DNA of 64,000 nucleotides from Gaeumannomyces sp. JS-464 (taxonomy: Eukaryota; Ascomycota; Sordariomycetes; Magnaporthales; Magnaporthaceae), in contig NGZR01000004.1 of assembly GCA_002197995.1 (NCBI GenBank), forward strand, positions 4,712,001-4,776,000, read 5' to 3'. The stretch's first letter is position 1. Every line of letters starts with the position of its first letter. Under the pieces are notes generated by a model that saw only the letters and a program-made list of their open reading frames with translations, searched no databases and had not been told where the DNA came from. Of this stretch, positions 44,830-54,873 are shown piece after piece. A program made the position numbers and the translations under genes.

Positions 44830-47530
44830 AAGCGTCTTTTAAGAAGAGGACCCTTTGCGGCCACGCACTTTTTGCACTTACACGCACCCCACCCTGATAT
44901 CGCGCGCATGGACCTTTCTATGGCGCGTACGCACAAACGAACACAGGCTCCAATGCAGGCAGGCGTGCAATTAACAAAAGGGCCTAGGAACTAGCAAAAG
45001 GATTAAAAAACTCGTTAGGAGCCGGCGCAGGCGCTGGAAAAGGTGCGAAAGCCCTCCGGCCGGTTTGAAAGGTAGGGAGGCCGGCGAAAAGGGCAGGGGG
45101 GGGGGGGGGGGGTGCCGAGGCTAACTACGGGATCCTCGTCAGCCTCGTCCCGTACCTGCAAGGAAGCACCCAATTCGTGTTAAAAGTAATCGCGCCTTCC
45201 GCTGGCCCTTATACCGTGCGCGCACGCGTACGAGGCCGTGCAGCCGGCGCCTCGTTACCAAAAGGGCCGGCGCCAGGAGGCCAGCCCTTCCTAACCCCAA
45301 CCGGCTTTATCACCCGGATTAAAGGGTCGTGCGTAAAGCGAATGCCCGGATGCAGCCAAAAACTATCTACAGCGGTAATTTGTAAACCAGGCGCTTTTGG
45401 ATCCCGCCGCCGCGCTTTTTCTAAAGCAATAAGCTCGTGGGGGCAGGGCAGGCCGTATTGTGCACGCGTAAAGTTAGTGCAAGGGGCGATTTTTAGGCCG
45501 GTTGGGTGCTTGCAGGAGGGGAACGTTAATATTGCACGGTTATTAATTTGTTCGAGGAGATTAAGGCACCATAACGAGGCTCGCAAAAAGAGGGCCTTTG
45601 CTTATAAACGGCCGGCGTAATCCCACTTTACGCGCGCGTGGAAGTGCCTTTTACGGTCGTTAAAAGCCGCGATTTTGTGCCTCGTTTGCAAGCGAGTAGC
45701 TTGCTTAACTTAAGCTATCGTTAATCGAGCGGAAAGGTTGTACGTTTTAAAAAATCCGTAATTCCTTTCGACGCTAGCAGTGCTAATTACGCTTTAATTA
45801 AAGTTGAATTTGGTATAGCAATAACCCCATTGCCGTCGGGAAGGCTAAACGGTTTATTACAGGTAGTTAATTAAACTCGTTTGCTTAAAAAAAATCCTAT
45901 AAGCCGGTTTATAACGGCTTTATGCGTTTAACGGTCCCTGGCATAAATAACGTGCTTTTAAAAGCTAAAAAAGCCGGCTCGGGTATAAGGAACCTTATTA
46001 GGGTCGTGCTGGCAGGCATTTAACCTTTGGGCAAATTCGATCCGTTGGTAACTGTTATTAAGGTTACGGATATCCTCCTTTTTAGCCTCGTAAAGCCGGC
46101 CCTCGTTAGCCTCGTAAGCCTCGCTTTCGGAACTCGAATCGGGCGATCTTTTATCGGCTTTCACGGCCGCAATTTTATTTTATTTCTTTTAATTTAAAAA
46201 ACGATGTCGGCGTTAATATGGTAAACGCATAGTTGCATTTTTGCGAAGGGAAAACGCGTTTAAAAGGCTATGCATATGCGAAAATCGGAATCGGTTAAAG
46301 CGATTTTGGGGGCGGGGATTTGGAAAGCGGTTAAAAAGTCGCGAAATGCACTAAAAAGCTAAAGGAAAGTTTTTTCCGTCTCGTTATTTATTAGCCCCTA
46401 AAAGGCCGGCACCGTTATGCGCTCGTTGGTTAAAATCACGGCCGTAAAAAGGTGCATATTGTTACGGTTAGTTTTATAGGTAACGTCGATTTAAAAGCAA
46501 TACGGGTTGGCTTAAAAAAAAAGGGACGGCTTTCTCGTATACCCAAATAACGCTTGCAAAGGTGGTAATAGTTTTTGGGTTTCGCTAAAGGAAATCGGGC
46601 GGGTTAAAGGTTTTAAACACGACCTCCGGGTTGTTAAAGGCCCGCACGAGGGCCGCGGCAAGCTTATATCCGCAAACCTCCCCTTTTTTATAAGCCGCCC
46701 TATATTTATATAGCGCTTGGAGGGTTTAATGCACGTCGGGGTATCGGGATCGGTAAAGGTCGAGTATTAAGCGTATACAGACCGTGGGATTTGCAAATAA
46801 AGGGCGGAGGAACGTCCAATGCCTGCCCCTAAAGCTCGTTGCTTATTGGCGCACGAAAGGCCTTATAGCGTTTGCAAATAGGCGGCCGTGGCCTTGGTGG
46901 GTAAAGCACGTTATTTTAACGCTTTAAAAACCTCCGTTAGCTTTAAGCCGTTGCATAACAAAGCCGTAGTTGCAGGTAGATATTTAGGAGGTATGCGTGC
47001 GCCGGCGGAAAGCCTAGGAGTTGGTAGGCCGTTACTGGAAAAGGCACCCAACCTCGACCTTTTTAATGCCCTAGGAGTCTTTAAGCGACCGCACTACCGT
47101 TACCTTAACGCCTTTTAGTACGAGATAGTCACCTATAGCGTTGTTAAGCGCGTCGCCGGTAGGATAAAAGGTTGATAGGACCTCCGAGGGGATCTCGGCG
47201 GTTTAAGGCAGGCCGTCCCAGTGCGTTGGGGCGGGTGCAGGCGACTCCGGCCGGCCCTCGGAGGCCGGTGATTCCGGTCGGCGCATAGCCTTATCGGGGT
47301 TCGAACCCGCAGCCTCGTCGTCATTCGAAATCGTGATAACTTCGTTTATGGCGGGCGTTGTTGGAAGGTGGATTGAAAATGGTGCCAAGTTGTATCTACA
47401 GGCAAAATTACGTGGGCTGCGAAACCGGAACGCACAGGCGCTGCACGGGCCAAAAGTGGAGTGGGGTGCGTGTAAGTGCAAAAAGGGTGCGTGGCCGCAA
47501 ATATCCTCTTTAAGAAAGGGCTTAACGGAT
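44830..47530 (-). mobile_element. RIP-degraded Mutator-like (MULE) DNA transposon
   Basis: Inverted repeats of about 60 bases bound the element: 44836-44895 (GCGGCCACGCAC..TTTTTGCACTTACACGCACC) and its reverse complement at 47458-47520. On the minus strand a broken transposase is legible: near 46470 the motif IDVTYKTNRNNMHLF matches the first catalytic Asp block of MULE transposases, and 45586-45209 contains CTNFTRAQYGLPCPHEL, a SWIM-type zinc finger. Many stops lie between. TpA is common and CpA rare inside, as expected after RIP. Target-site duplications were not identified, so the exact ends are approximate. Confidence 0.75.
45096..45112 (+). repeat. Poly-G tract, 17 bases
   Basis: Uninterrupted run of 17 G inside the Mutator-like element near its left end. 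Confidence 0.9.
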
Positions 47531-47772
47531 ACCAGGCAAACGCAAACCACCGCAACATGCATTTCGAAGCTAAGGCGCGGCTGATGAGCGAGCGACGAGG
47601 TTTTGATATTTTAAACGAGCGACTGAAGTAGGCTTAAAAGTAAAGCAATCCCTGGCACTGCCGGAAGCTCCCGTAGTAGAAAAAGGCGGAGAGGGTAATT
47701 TACCGTTGGCTTTTCAATGCGGACCCAAGCCGGCCTCCCCCGCCTTTACTGCACCCCATTAGACGATATGGG

Positions 47773-48569
47773 CTAATGCTTAAACCAACCAAAGACCACT
47801 TCGCCCAGGAAGACACCGAGAAGGACGCCGAGAAGGTAGCCAGCATTAAAGGTCATGACCGCAAGCATGCTGGCAAAGCGCAGGGGATGATTAATAATTA
47901 GCCTCAGGTTTGTTGACGTGAGCAGCAGAAAGTCGTGGACACTAACAGTAGGTACCCAACCGTGACGATCGCGAGCTGGAACAAGGCCCTGCTGATTTTG
48001 GACATGAGGCCGGAGGGAGATTCACCGTCCTGCTCTTGGGTCTGTTCTGTCTTCGGGTCGTCTTCCTCGTCTCTGCAACACCTGGGTGACTTCTTGCTCC
48101 AGCGCCTCTCTGCCATGCTCAGCTGTGCAGTCAGGGCACGCATGGAGATGGCCATGAGGACGAGCAGAACAATAGCCCCAGCATAGCCCTGGCCATTTGC
48201 TGGTGTCAGAGGCGTGAACCAGAGGGTGTCGCCGACGCCAAAGTGGAAGGCGTTGGACATGCCCGACATGCCCGACATGCCCCCCATGCCCGACATGCCC
48301 GACATGCCCGACATGCCCGCCATGCCCGCCATGCCCGCCATGCCCGACATGGGAGCCGCCGAACCCATTTCGCCAGTTGAAGAGGCGGCCTCCTCATGTG
48401 GCTTGGCTGGTATCGCCGCCACGACCGGAGTGGAAGCGATGGTCGCGGCAGCGAGCACGGTAGCGGAGGGCACGGAGGGCGGGTCTGTGGTCATGATCAT
48501 GACCGCCGTCCCCTTCATGCCAGCCATGCCAGCCATGCCGGCCGTGCCTTGCATACCAGGCATATCCAT
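47773..48569 (-). CDS. CTR-type high-affinity copper transporter, Met-rich
   Basis: Exons 48569-47947 and 47869-47773 (intron donor gttagt, phase fits) give 239 residues. The start ATG lies in a CACCATGG context right after what looks like a 5'-UTR intron acceptor. The N-terminal half carries repeated GM(S/A)GM units (MAGMAGM, SGMSGMSGMGGM), a Cu(I)-binding ectodomain. A first membrane span (GYAGAIVLLVLMAISMRAL) and an acidic loop follow. The junction makes GYLLMLAVMTFNAGYLLG, with the M-x3-M pore motif, then GVLLGVFLGEVVFG with a GxxxG packing motif. CTR proteins import Cu(I) as trimers. It is the first gene of a copper cluster with the ATX1-like and ATPase genes. Confidence 0.93.
48230..48350 (+). 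repeat. 9-bp minisatellite encoding the Met repeats
   Basis: Tandem near-identical units of the form catgcccga or catgcccgc inside the CTR gene; on the coding strand each encodes GM(S/A). Such arrays can change length in steps of three residues. Confidence 0.8.
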
Positions 48570-49204
48570 GGTGGTGAAATCTGCCAAGGTGAGCATGTTA
48601 GATTGTAATAAGGTGCAGCGTACGGGACGGAGGCAGGGCAGCAGGCTGCACAGAATGTGCATGGATTATTAGGGGGCGCCTACCTTAATTCTAGGAGCGA
48701 GAGAATGAACTGCGACCAGCGCTAAGGAGTTGTAAACGAGAGGTAAGGGCGACGATAACCGTGAATTTAAAAGGTGCGAAGAATCAGACGTCTCCCAACT
48801 TGAGAGGGAAGGGAAGTCTGGCTTTGTTGGGTCTGAGCCACCCCAATACAGAGCAAGGGGCGCTTTGTTTGGATCGCTCCTGCAAGGGGCGTGGCGACGA
48901 GACTGCTTGGAACACGCAAAAAAACCGCAAGTGAGGGGGACCATGCAGTTCGCATTGATCAAACAAATCCTACAGTTGCCCCGGCCGTTCAGTTTCAGTA
49001 TGGGAATTTCCTTATGACCCACCCGAGCATGCAACATGCATGCAGCATCAAGCGCGTATGCCAAAATGCAGACAAGCGACAACACAACGAACACGAAAGT
49101 CTGTCTCTGGCGAGGGGCTGTGCAAAGCCTGGCCCCTGAGCGGTTGGCTCTTGACCGTTTTTTATTTTATTTTTTAGATGCTGTTCCGTGGTATCTCCAG
49201 CTGC
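48570..49204. other. Intergenic / promoter of the CTR gene
   Basis: About 0.63 kb between the CTR start and the end of the copper-chaperone gene on the same strand. A likely 5'-UTR intron acceptor (ending 48582-48583) precedes the CTR start. No other feature recognised. Confidence 0.4.
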
Positions 49205-49542
49205 CTAGTTCGCCTTCGCCGCCTCTCCCACGTCCATCTCGACCACCCCATCGGCCTTTATCACCCTACCAGCCGCAACTCGTTTCCCGGCGGCTTGGAT
49301 GGCCAGTTTGACCTGGTCGAACGCAACACCGCCCGCAGCAGTGACGCATACTTGCTGCTTCTCGACGGAGGTATCGACGGTATGAACGCCGGGGACAGCT
49401 GCGACAGCTTTTTTTATAGCAGAGGCGCAGCCTGCCAATCCACGCATCAGCGGCAGCCTGGAGCAGACATAATTAACAGGGACCGTGGGCCACTCTTACC
49501 TCCGCAGGACATCTGAACATCGAACTCGTAGGAACAGGTCAT
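49205..49542 (-). CDS. ATX1-like cytosolic copper chaperone
   Basis: Exons 49542-49500 and 49431-49205 are joined by a GT-AG intron (donor gtaaga, acceptor ggcag); the product has 89 residues. The splice restores the copper-binding motif MSCGGC in EFDVQMSCGGCASAIKKAV, followed by VPGVHTVDTSVEKQQVCV and a Lys-containing second half, the layout of an HMA/ATX1 fold. ATX1 proteins carry Cu(I) from importers to P-type ATPases. It lies between an importer gene on the same strand and a divergent Cu-ATPase gene. The ~700-base spacer between chaperone and ATPase may be a shared promoter. Confidence 0.93.
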
Positions 49543-50244
49543 GTTGGAAAAGAGTGTTTTTTCTTGATGTCGGGGCTTTATTGGGAAGGCTGCGTGGCAG
49601 GTTGACCTATGTTGTCTGTTGGATATCCAAGGGGCTCTCTGCTAGCTTGCTGCGACTGTGTCTTCCTACGGGCGTTGGATACTTTTTAATACCTCTGTCG
49701 GCAGGTGACTCGAACCGAGCAGCCACGACCGCACCGGCCCCACGGTGCTCGGTGGTCAAGCAAGCGCCGGACCACGAGGCATTTCCGCGTCGGGCTGACG
49801 CAAGCTGGGCGGCCGCATCTTTCCAAAACCACGGCTCCGAACCTCGTCATTTGTCAGCAGGGACACACCAATCGAAACCGCAAAAACAGCTCAAAACGAT
49901 CGGCCTCGTGTTGTGGAGGGCTGAAGGTGGTCCTGCGGCATTTGTGCGGAGGGGAAGGGGCGGTGCTGGGGTGTGAGGCTGCATGTCCCGCCCCACTAGC
50001 ATCGCCGGCACAAACCACGCACTCCGGAACCGAGGCAGCGATGGTGTGCGCCACTTTCGCGCAACGCCATCTCACAGCCGCCTCCCGCATCGATTCCATC
50101 CCTTTCGATTGTTGCGGATATCTTTTCGATCTTGCTTGCTGTCATCTTTATAATAAGCGGAAGGAATTGCTTCATGGCTCTGCCGATAATTATTCTTCTC
50201 ATCAGCCCTCCAAACATCTTTAAAGACATACGTTGCCGCGAAAA
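49543..50244. promoter_or_regulatory. Divergent promoter region of the copper chaperone and Cu-ATPase genes
   Basis: The 702-base spacer between two start codons pointing apart. Several GCTG cores are present, but none fits a copper-factor site well enough to call. Confidence 0.4.
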
Positions 50245-53200
50245 ATGGCAAGGCGTTCGAAATCTTCTTCACTCTCGCTTCGGCGAACCACCTTGCTAGT
50301 CTCTAATCTACACTGTCCCACCTGCGCATCCTTCGTCGAAAGCTTCCTGTTCCGCCTCAAACCACGACCCGTTTCTGTCGAAACCTCCATAGTCTCGCAC
50401 AGCGTCACCGTCGAGCACGGGCCGTCGCTGAGCGCTCGCACGATATCCAGCGCGCTCGCCGAGGCAGGCTACGAAGTAGATGCCGCCACGCTGGACCCTG
50501 CGCCGGGCGAAGCATCGCCCAGCGCTCCCCGCGGCGTGCCCGACGATGACTTCCTGTTCCCATGGCTCGCTCGAGCCCTGGGCGGCTGGCGCTCCGGCGG
50601 GAGAGACACCAGTGAGGAGACCAAGAGCAGGCGGCACCTGGAGCATTGCCAGCAATGTCGCGCCCAGCAGCTGGAAGGCGGGCCTCTGGATGCCTGCCAG
50701 GAGCCTTTTCCCCCTGGGCTAGCCGACATGCATGCCGCCGACAGCCCCTTGGTGGTTGTCGACTCGGCCTCCAGACTGGTCCCGATGTGTCGGGCGACCA
50801 TTTCCATCACGGGAATGAGCTGCAGCTCTTGCGTCGGCAAAATCACAGCGGCGCTGGAGGAAAAGCAGTGGGTAAGAGCCGCCAATGTCGCTCTGCTCAC
50901 CCAAAGTGCCACGGTGGACTTCGACGGAGAGCACGACGCCGAGGAACTGGCCAGGATCATCAATGGCGTCGGCTACACGGCAAGCCTGGAGCAGGTCGAT
51001 GAACTGACGCCGGCTCCAGCGGGCGGCGTCGGCGCCGCGGCGGCAGACCTGCGGAGAGCCTCCTTCTCCATCGAGGGCATGACGTGCAGCTCCTGCGTCG
51101 GCACGATCACGAGAGTCCTCGACGCCTTCCCCTGGGCGAAGAGCGTGGATGTCAACCTCGTCACCAACAGCGCCACGGTCGTCATCGAAGGCAAAGGCCA
51201 TTTGAAGGAGGTGGTCGGGGCCATCGAAAGCGCGGGTTACTCGGCGAAGCTCGGCGATCTTGTCGACCTGAGCGCCGAGAGGACCCGGGACGGCGGCCGC
51301 AGGACCGTCTCGCTTCGCATCGATGGAATGTACTGCCAGCATTGTCCCGGGCGCGTCGCGGATGCGCTTGCTCGCTTCGGCGATCGCGTGACCATCAAGA
51401 CGCCGTCCACGCTGGAGAGCCCTGTCGTCACAGTCTTGTACACGCCCAGCTCGCCCGAGTTTACAATCAGGGCCATCCTGTCCGCCATCTCGGCCGCCGA
51501 CCCGGCTTTCCGCCCGGCCGTTTTCCATCCTCTCACAGTCGAGGAGCGCGCAGCCCAGATGCACGCCCGCATCCGGAAGCGGATACTCTACCGCGTCCTG
51601 CTCTCCATCGTTATTGCCATACCCACCTTCATTATCGGCGTCGTTTTTATGGCCCTCGTCCGCCCCACCGACCCCGGCCGGCAGTATCTCATGGAGCAGC
51701 TCCACGGCGTCACCCGGGCCGAGTGGGCGCTGTTCGTCATGGCCACGCCAGTGTACTTCTTCGCGGCCGACGTCTTCCACCGCCGCACAATAAAAGAGTT
51801 GCGTTCCCTGTGGGGGCGCAGTAGCCCGGTGCCCCTCCTCCGCCGCTTTTACCGCTTTGGCAGCATGGACATGCTGATGTCCCTGGGCACCACCATCGGC
51901 TACGTCTCCTCCATCGCTGAGCTGGCTATCGCCGCGACCCTGTCCGATACGATGGCAAGGAGCGGGAATGGCACGTACTTCGACTCGGTCGTTTTCCTCA
52001 CCATGTTTCTGCTCATCGGCCGCTTTATTGAAGCATACAGCAAGGCGAAGACTGGCGAGGCGGTATCCATGCTGAGCAAACTTCGGCCGAAAGAGGCGCT
52101 CCTCGTCCTCCCAGGCCCTGGGCCTGAGGGACCCGAGCAGATTCAAAACGTCCCCGTCGATATGCTCGACTTTGGCGACGTGGTTAAGGTCGTGCATGGG
52201 GGTTCCCCGCCCTGGGATGGCATCATTCTGCAAGGGGTAGGCGAGTTCGACGAATCCAGCCTCACCGGGGAGTCGAGGCTTGTCCCCAAGGCTCTTGGCG
52301 ATCCCGTCTATTCGGGCACAGTCAACAAAGGCAGCCCCCTCCTGATACGGACCACCGGCACTTCCGGGGAGTCAATGCTGGACCAGATCATCAAAGCGGT
52401 GCGAGAGGGCCAGGCGCGTCGTGCGCCAATTGAGCGGGTGGCCGACACCCTCACCAGCCATTTCGTCCCTATCGTGACTTGTATCGCCATCGCGACGTGG
52501 TTGATCTGGCTGAGTCTCGGCATCTCCGGGGCTTTACCCGAAGAATACATCGACGTTGCGATTGGCGGTTGGCCGTTCTGGTCCCTGCAGTTTGCCATCG
52601 CCGTCTTCATCATCGCCTGTCCTTGTGGCATCGGCCTTGCCGCCCCGACGGCTCTCTTCGTTGGCGGGGGTCTGGCGGCGAAACACGGGATCCTCGTTAA
52701 GGGCGGAGGAGAAGCGTTCCAAGAAGCGAGTGGCCTCGACATCATCGTTTTCGACAAAACAGGCACCCTGACGCAAGGCAGCGAGCCCATGATAACAGAC
52801 AGCCAGTACACATCTGCCGACGGCGGTTTAGAACGACAGACACTTCTGGATGTCTTGGCAGAGCTGGAAGGAAACAGCAGCCACACCATCAGCAAAGCCA
52901 TAGTCGCCTTCTGCGGTTCCAGCAATTCGTCAGGCGCAAAAGCCAGCCGCGTCGAGGAGATACCCGGAAAAGGAATGAAGGGCACATTCCGCGTCGATAC
53001 GCTGCCCGGCTCCGTCGACGTGCTCGCTGGAAATGAAGCCCTTATGGCGGACCACGGCGTCGTCTGTGACAGCTCGGCATCCGACACTCTGAACTCGTGG
53101 AAACGCCAAGCGAAGTCGGTCGTGCTTGTCGCAACGAGGTCCGCGTCGCCGGCAACGGATTCGTCCTGGAGGCTGGCAGCCATGCTCGCGGCCTCTGATC

Positions 53201-53898
53201 CTCTCCGGCCCGAGTCTCGCCCCGTGGTCGAGGCGCTTCAGCGCAGCGGCATAGACGTGTGGATCATCTCCGGAGACAACCCCACGACCACCCAGGCGGT
53301 CGGCGCCGCGGTTGGCATTCCTCCGGAGCGTATCATCGCCGGCGTGCTACCGGAACAGAAGGCAGACAAGGTCAAGTACCTGCAGAGAAGCCAAGCCAAG
53401 TCCAGCACGCGATCACTCTTCGGATTTGCCAGGAGAAATGCCAAGCAAAGAGCAATCGTCGCAATGGTTGGGGATGGCGTCAACGACTCGCCAGCCCTGA
53501 CTGTTGCAGACGTCGGCATTGCCATTGGCTCTGGCTCCGACATTGCTATTTCTGCTGCCGAGTTTGTGCTCATCAAGTCGAACCTAACAGCGCTGCTGAC
53601 GTTGATCAATCTCAGCCGCGCGGTATTCCGGCGTGTCAAGTTCAACTTTGGCTGGGCTCTGGTGTACAACCTCCTGGCGCTCCCCATCGCTGCAGGGGTT
53701 CTCTACCCAGTAACGAGCAATGGCCAGCACGTCCGGCTTGATCCCGTGTGGGCAAGCTTGGCTATGGCTCTCAGCAGCGTGAGCGTGATTTGCAGCAGCC
53801 TCCTCTTAAGAAGCAACCTACCTCTCGTGGGTTTCAGGGACAAAGGGGTTGTTTCTGGCTTAAGGGGCGAGACGGTGGAACCAGGGAGTCGGGATTGA
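50245..53898 (+). CDS. Copper-transporting P1B-type ATPase (CrpA/CCC2-like)
   Basis: One 1217-residue intronless frame; ATG 50245 is the first in-frame ATG (the upstream TTG is not needed). The N-terminus has four metal-binding motifs: CPTC (24-27), CSSC (193-196, 281-284) and CQHC (364-367), plus a Cys pair in HLEHCQQCRAQ. Core motifs are TGES (674-677), the ion-path CPC (792-794), phosphorylated Asp837 in DKTGTLT and GDGVND (1076-1081). The nucleotide-domain motif usually written S-E/S-HP is SSHT here (His880, Thr881). It moves Cu(I) out of the cytosol, either across the plasma membrane for resistance or into the secretory pathway; the Cys-rich N-terminus favours a CrpA-type exporter, by inference. 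It is probably co-regulated with the two neighbours. Confidence 0.95.
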   Translation: MARRSKSSSLSLRRTTLLVSNLHCPTCASFVESFLFRLKPRPVSVETSIVSHSVTVEHGPSLSARTISSALAEAGYEVDAATLDPAPGEASPSAPRGVPDDDFLFPWLARALGGWRSGGRDTSEETKSRRHLEHCQQCRAQQLEGGPLDACQEPFPPGLADMHAADSPLVVVDSASRLVPMCRATISITGMSCSSCVGKITAALEEKQWVRAANVALLTQSATVDFDGEHDAEELARIINGVGYTASLEQVDELTPAPAGGVGAAAADLRRASFSIEGMTCSSCVGTITRVLDAFPWAKSVDVNLVTNSATVVIEGKGHLKEVVGAIESAGYSAKLGDLVDLSAERTRDGGRRTVSLRIDGMYCQHCPGRVADALARFGDRVTIKTPSTLESPVVTVLYTPSSPEFTIRAILSAISAADPAFRPAVFHPLTVEERAAQMHARIRKRILYRVLLSIVIAIPTFIIGVVFMALVRPTDPGRQYLMEQLHGVTRAEWALFVMATPVYFFAADVFHRRTIKELRSLWGRSSPVPLLRRFYRFGSMDMLMSLGTTIGYVSSIAELAIAATLSDTMARSGNGTYFDSVVFLTMFLLIGRFIEAYSKAKTGEAVSMLSKLRPKEALLVLPGPGPEGPEQIQNVPVDMLDFGDVVKVVHGGSPPWDGIILQGVGEFDESSLTGESRLVPKALGDPVYSGTVNKGSPLLIRTTGTSGESMLDQIIKAVREGQARRAPIERVADTLTSHFVPIVTCIAIATWLIWLSLGISGALPEEYIDVAIGGWPFWSLQFAIAVFIIACPCGIGLAAPTALFVGGGLAAKHGILVKGGGEAFQEASGLDIIVFDKTGTLTQGSEPMITDSQYTSADGGLERQTLLDVLAELEGNSSHTISKAIVAFCGSSNSSGAKASRVEEIPGKGMKGTFRVDTLPGSVDVLAGNEALMADHGVVCDSSASDTLNSWKRQAKSVVLVATRSASPATDSSWRLAAMLAASDPLRPESRPVVEALQRSGIDVWIISGDNPTTTQAVGAAVGIPPERIIAGVLPEQKADKVKYLQRSQAKSSTRSLFGFARRNAKQRAIVAMVGDGVNDSPALTVADVGIAIGSGSDIAISAAEFVLIKSNLTALLTLINLSRAVFRRVKFNFGWALVYNLLALPIAAGVLYPVTSNGQHVRLDPVWASLAMALSSVSVICSSLLLRSNLPLVGFRDKGVVSGLRGETVEPGSRD

Positions 53899-54836
53899 AG
53901 AAGGATCTTCGGGTTTAGGGTCAGGGGATTCAATGTCGATTAATTAAGCAACAGGGCGATGATGTTGGGCAGATTGAGCCGCATTTTGGACCAGTTTGCT
54001 TTCGGGATGGCGTGGCTTACCAGAATCCGAAAGGAGGTTTGCAATTTTCTATAGTCGTCCTCGATTGCGTAAATGTAGGATGCTGAAAGTGATTGTTCGG
54101 GATGGGAACGCAATCGATTGGTGGCGTGAATATAGGCCGTTGTAATAACGTGGTTTATTAGTAAGTAACGCATATTAGCGAGTAACGCACCTAACCCCAA
54201 CCATTCGACAATCAACGCGCATACCAACCCAACAACGCCAGAAATCCATTTAAACTATTCGGAATTGTATATATTGGACATTTTTACTTTTTCCTAATAG
54301 GTGCGCGCATTATGTCTGGTTTTGCCGTAAGTGCTATATCGTTAACGAGTTATTATCGCCTTTTTTTTTTTAACTTTTATTATCGCGCTTTTTTTACTAT
54401 AGCTATTTATTTAACTTTTGCTAGTTTAAAATATTTCGTACTTTTTTAATGGTAAATAACCTTTTAAATTAAACACGTTTTTTTTTTTTAGCTTTTCGGC
54501 GTTTATTTAATGCTTCGTTCGCCTTTTTAAACGTAAATACCTCGGTTTAAAAAAAGGCTACTTTATGCATTATCGCTTGCACTTTTTTTACAATTTAATT
54601 TATAATCGTATAAATAAAAGTTAAAAAGCTGCTTTAGTAATTAAAAATTCGAATTTTAATATATTCGGATTGCAATATTGCTTTTTTAACCATTTAAAGC
54701 GTTTTAAAAGTTTAAAACTCCGGGTTGTTTAAAAGCTTTTTTAAAGAAGTTAAAGTTTATTACCTTATATTTAGCCTTTTTAAAACTAATTTTAAATTAA
54801 AAAAAGCAACGCTAGCTTTTTAAAAGCTTTTTTAAA

Positions 54837-54873
<37 letters not shown>

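Noticed and set aside
47680..47775. Possible tRNA-Glu-like sequence (CATATCGTCTAATGG on the minus strand)
   Set aside because: Only the 5' quarter resembles a tRNA; there is no matching acceptor stem or B box, and it overlaps the CTR stop codon.
49543..50244. Copper-responsive promoter elements
   Set aside because: GCTG cores occur, but none fits the longer consensus of known copper factors and GCTG is common by chance.
50719..52233. 504-codon minus-strand frame
   Set aside because: Antisense of the Cu-ATPase gene; composition is explained by GC-rich third positions.
53940..54227. 95-codon minus-strand frame next to the Cu-ATPase
   Set aside because: It lies within an element end carrying the AACGTGGTTTA motif, so it is probably a chance frame in repeat DNA.
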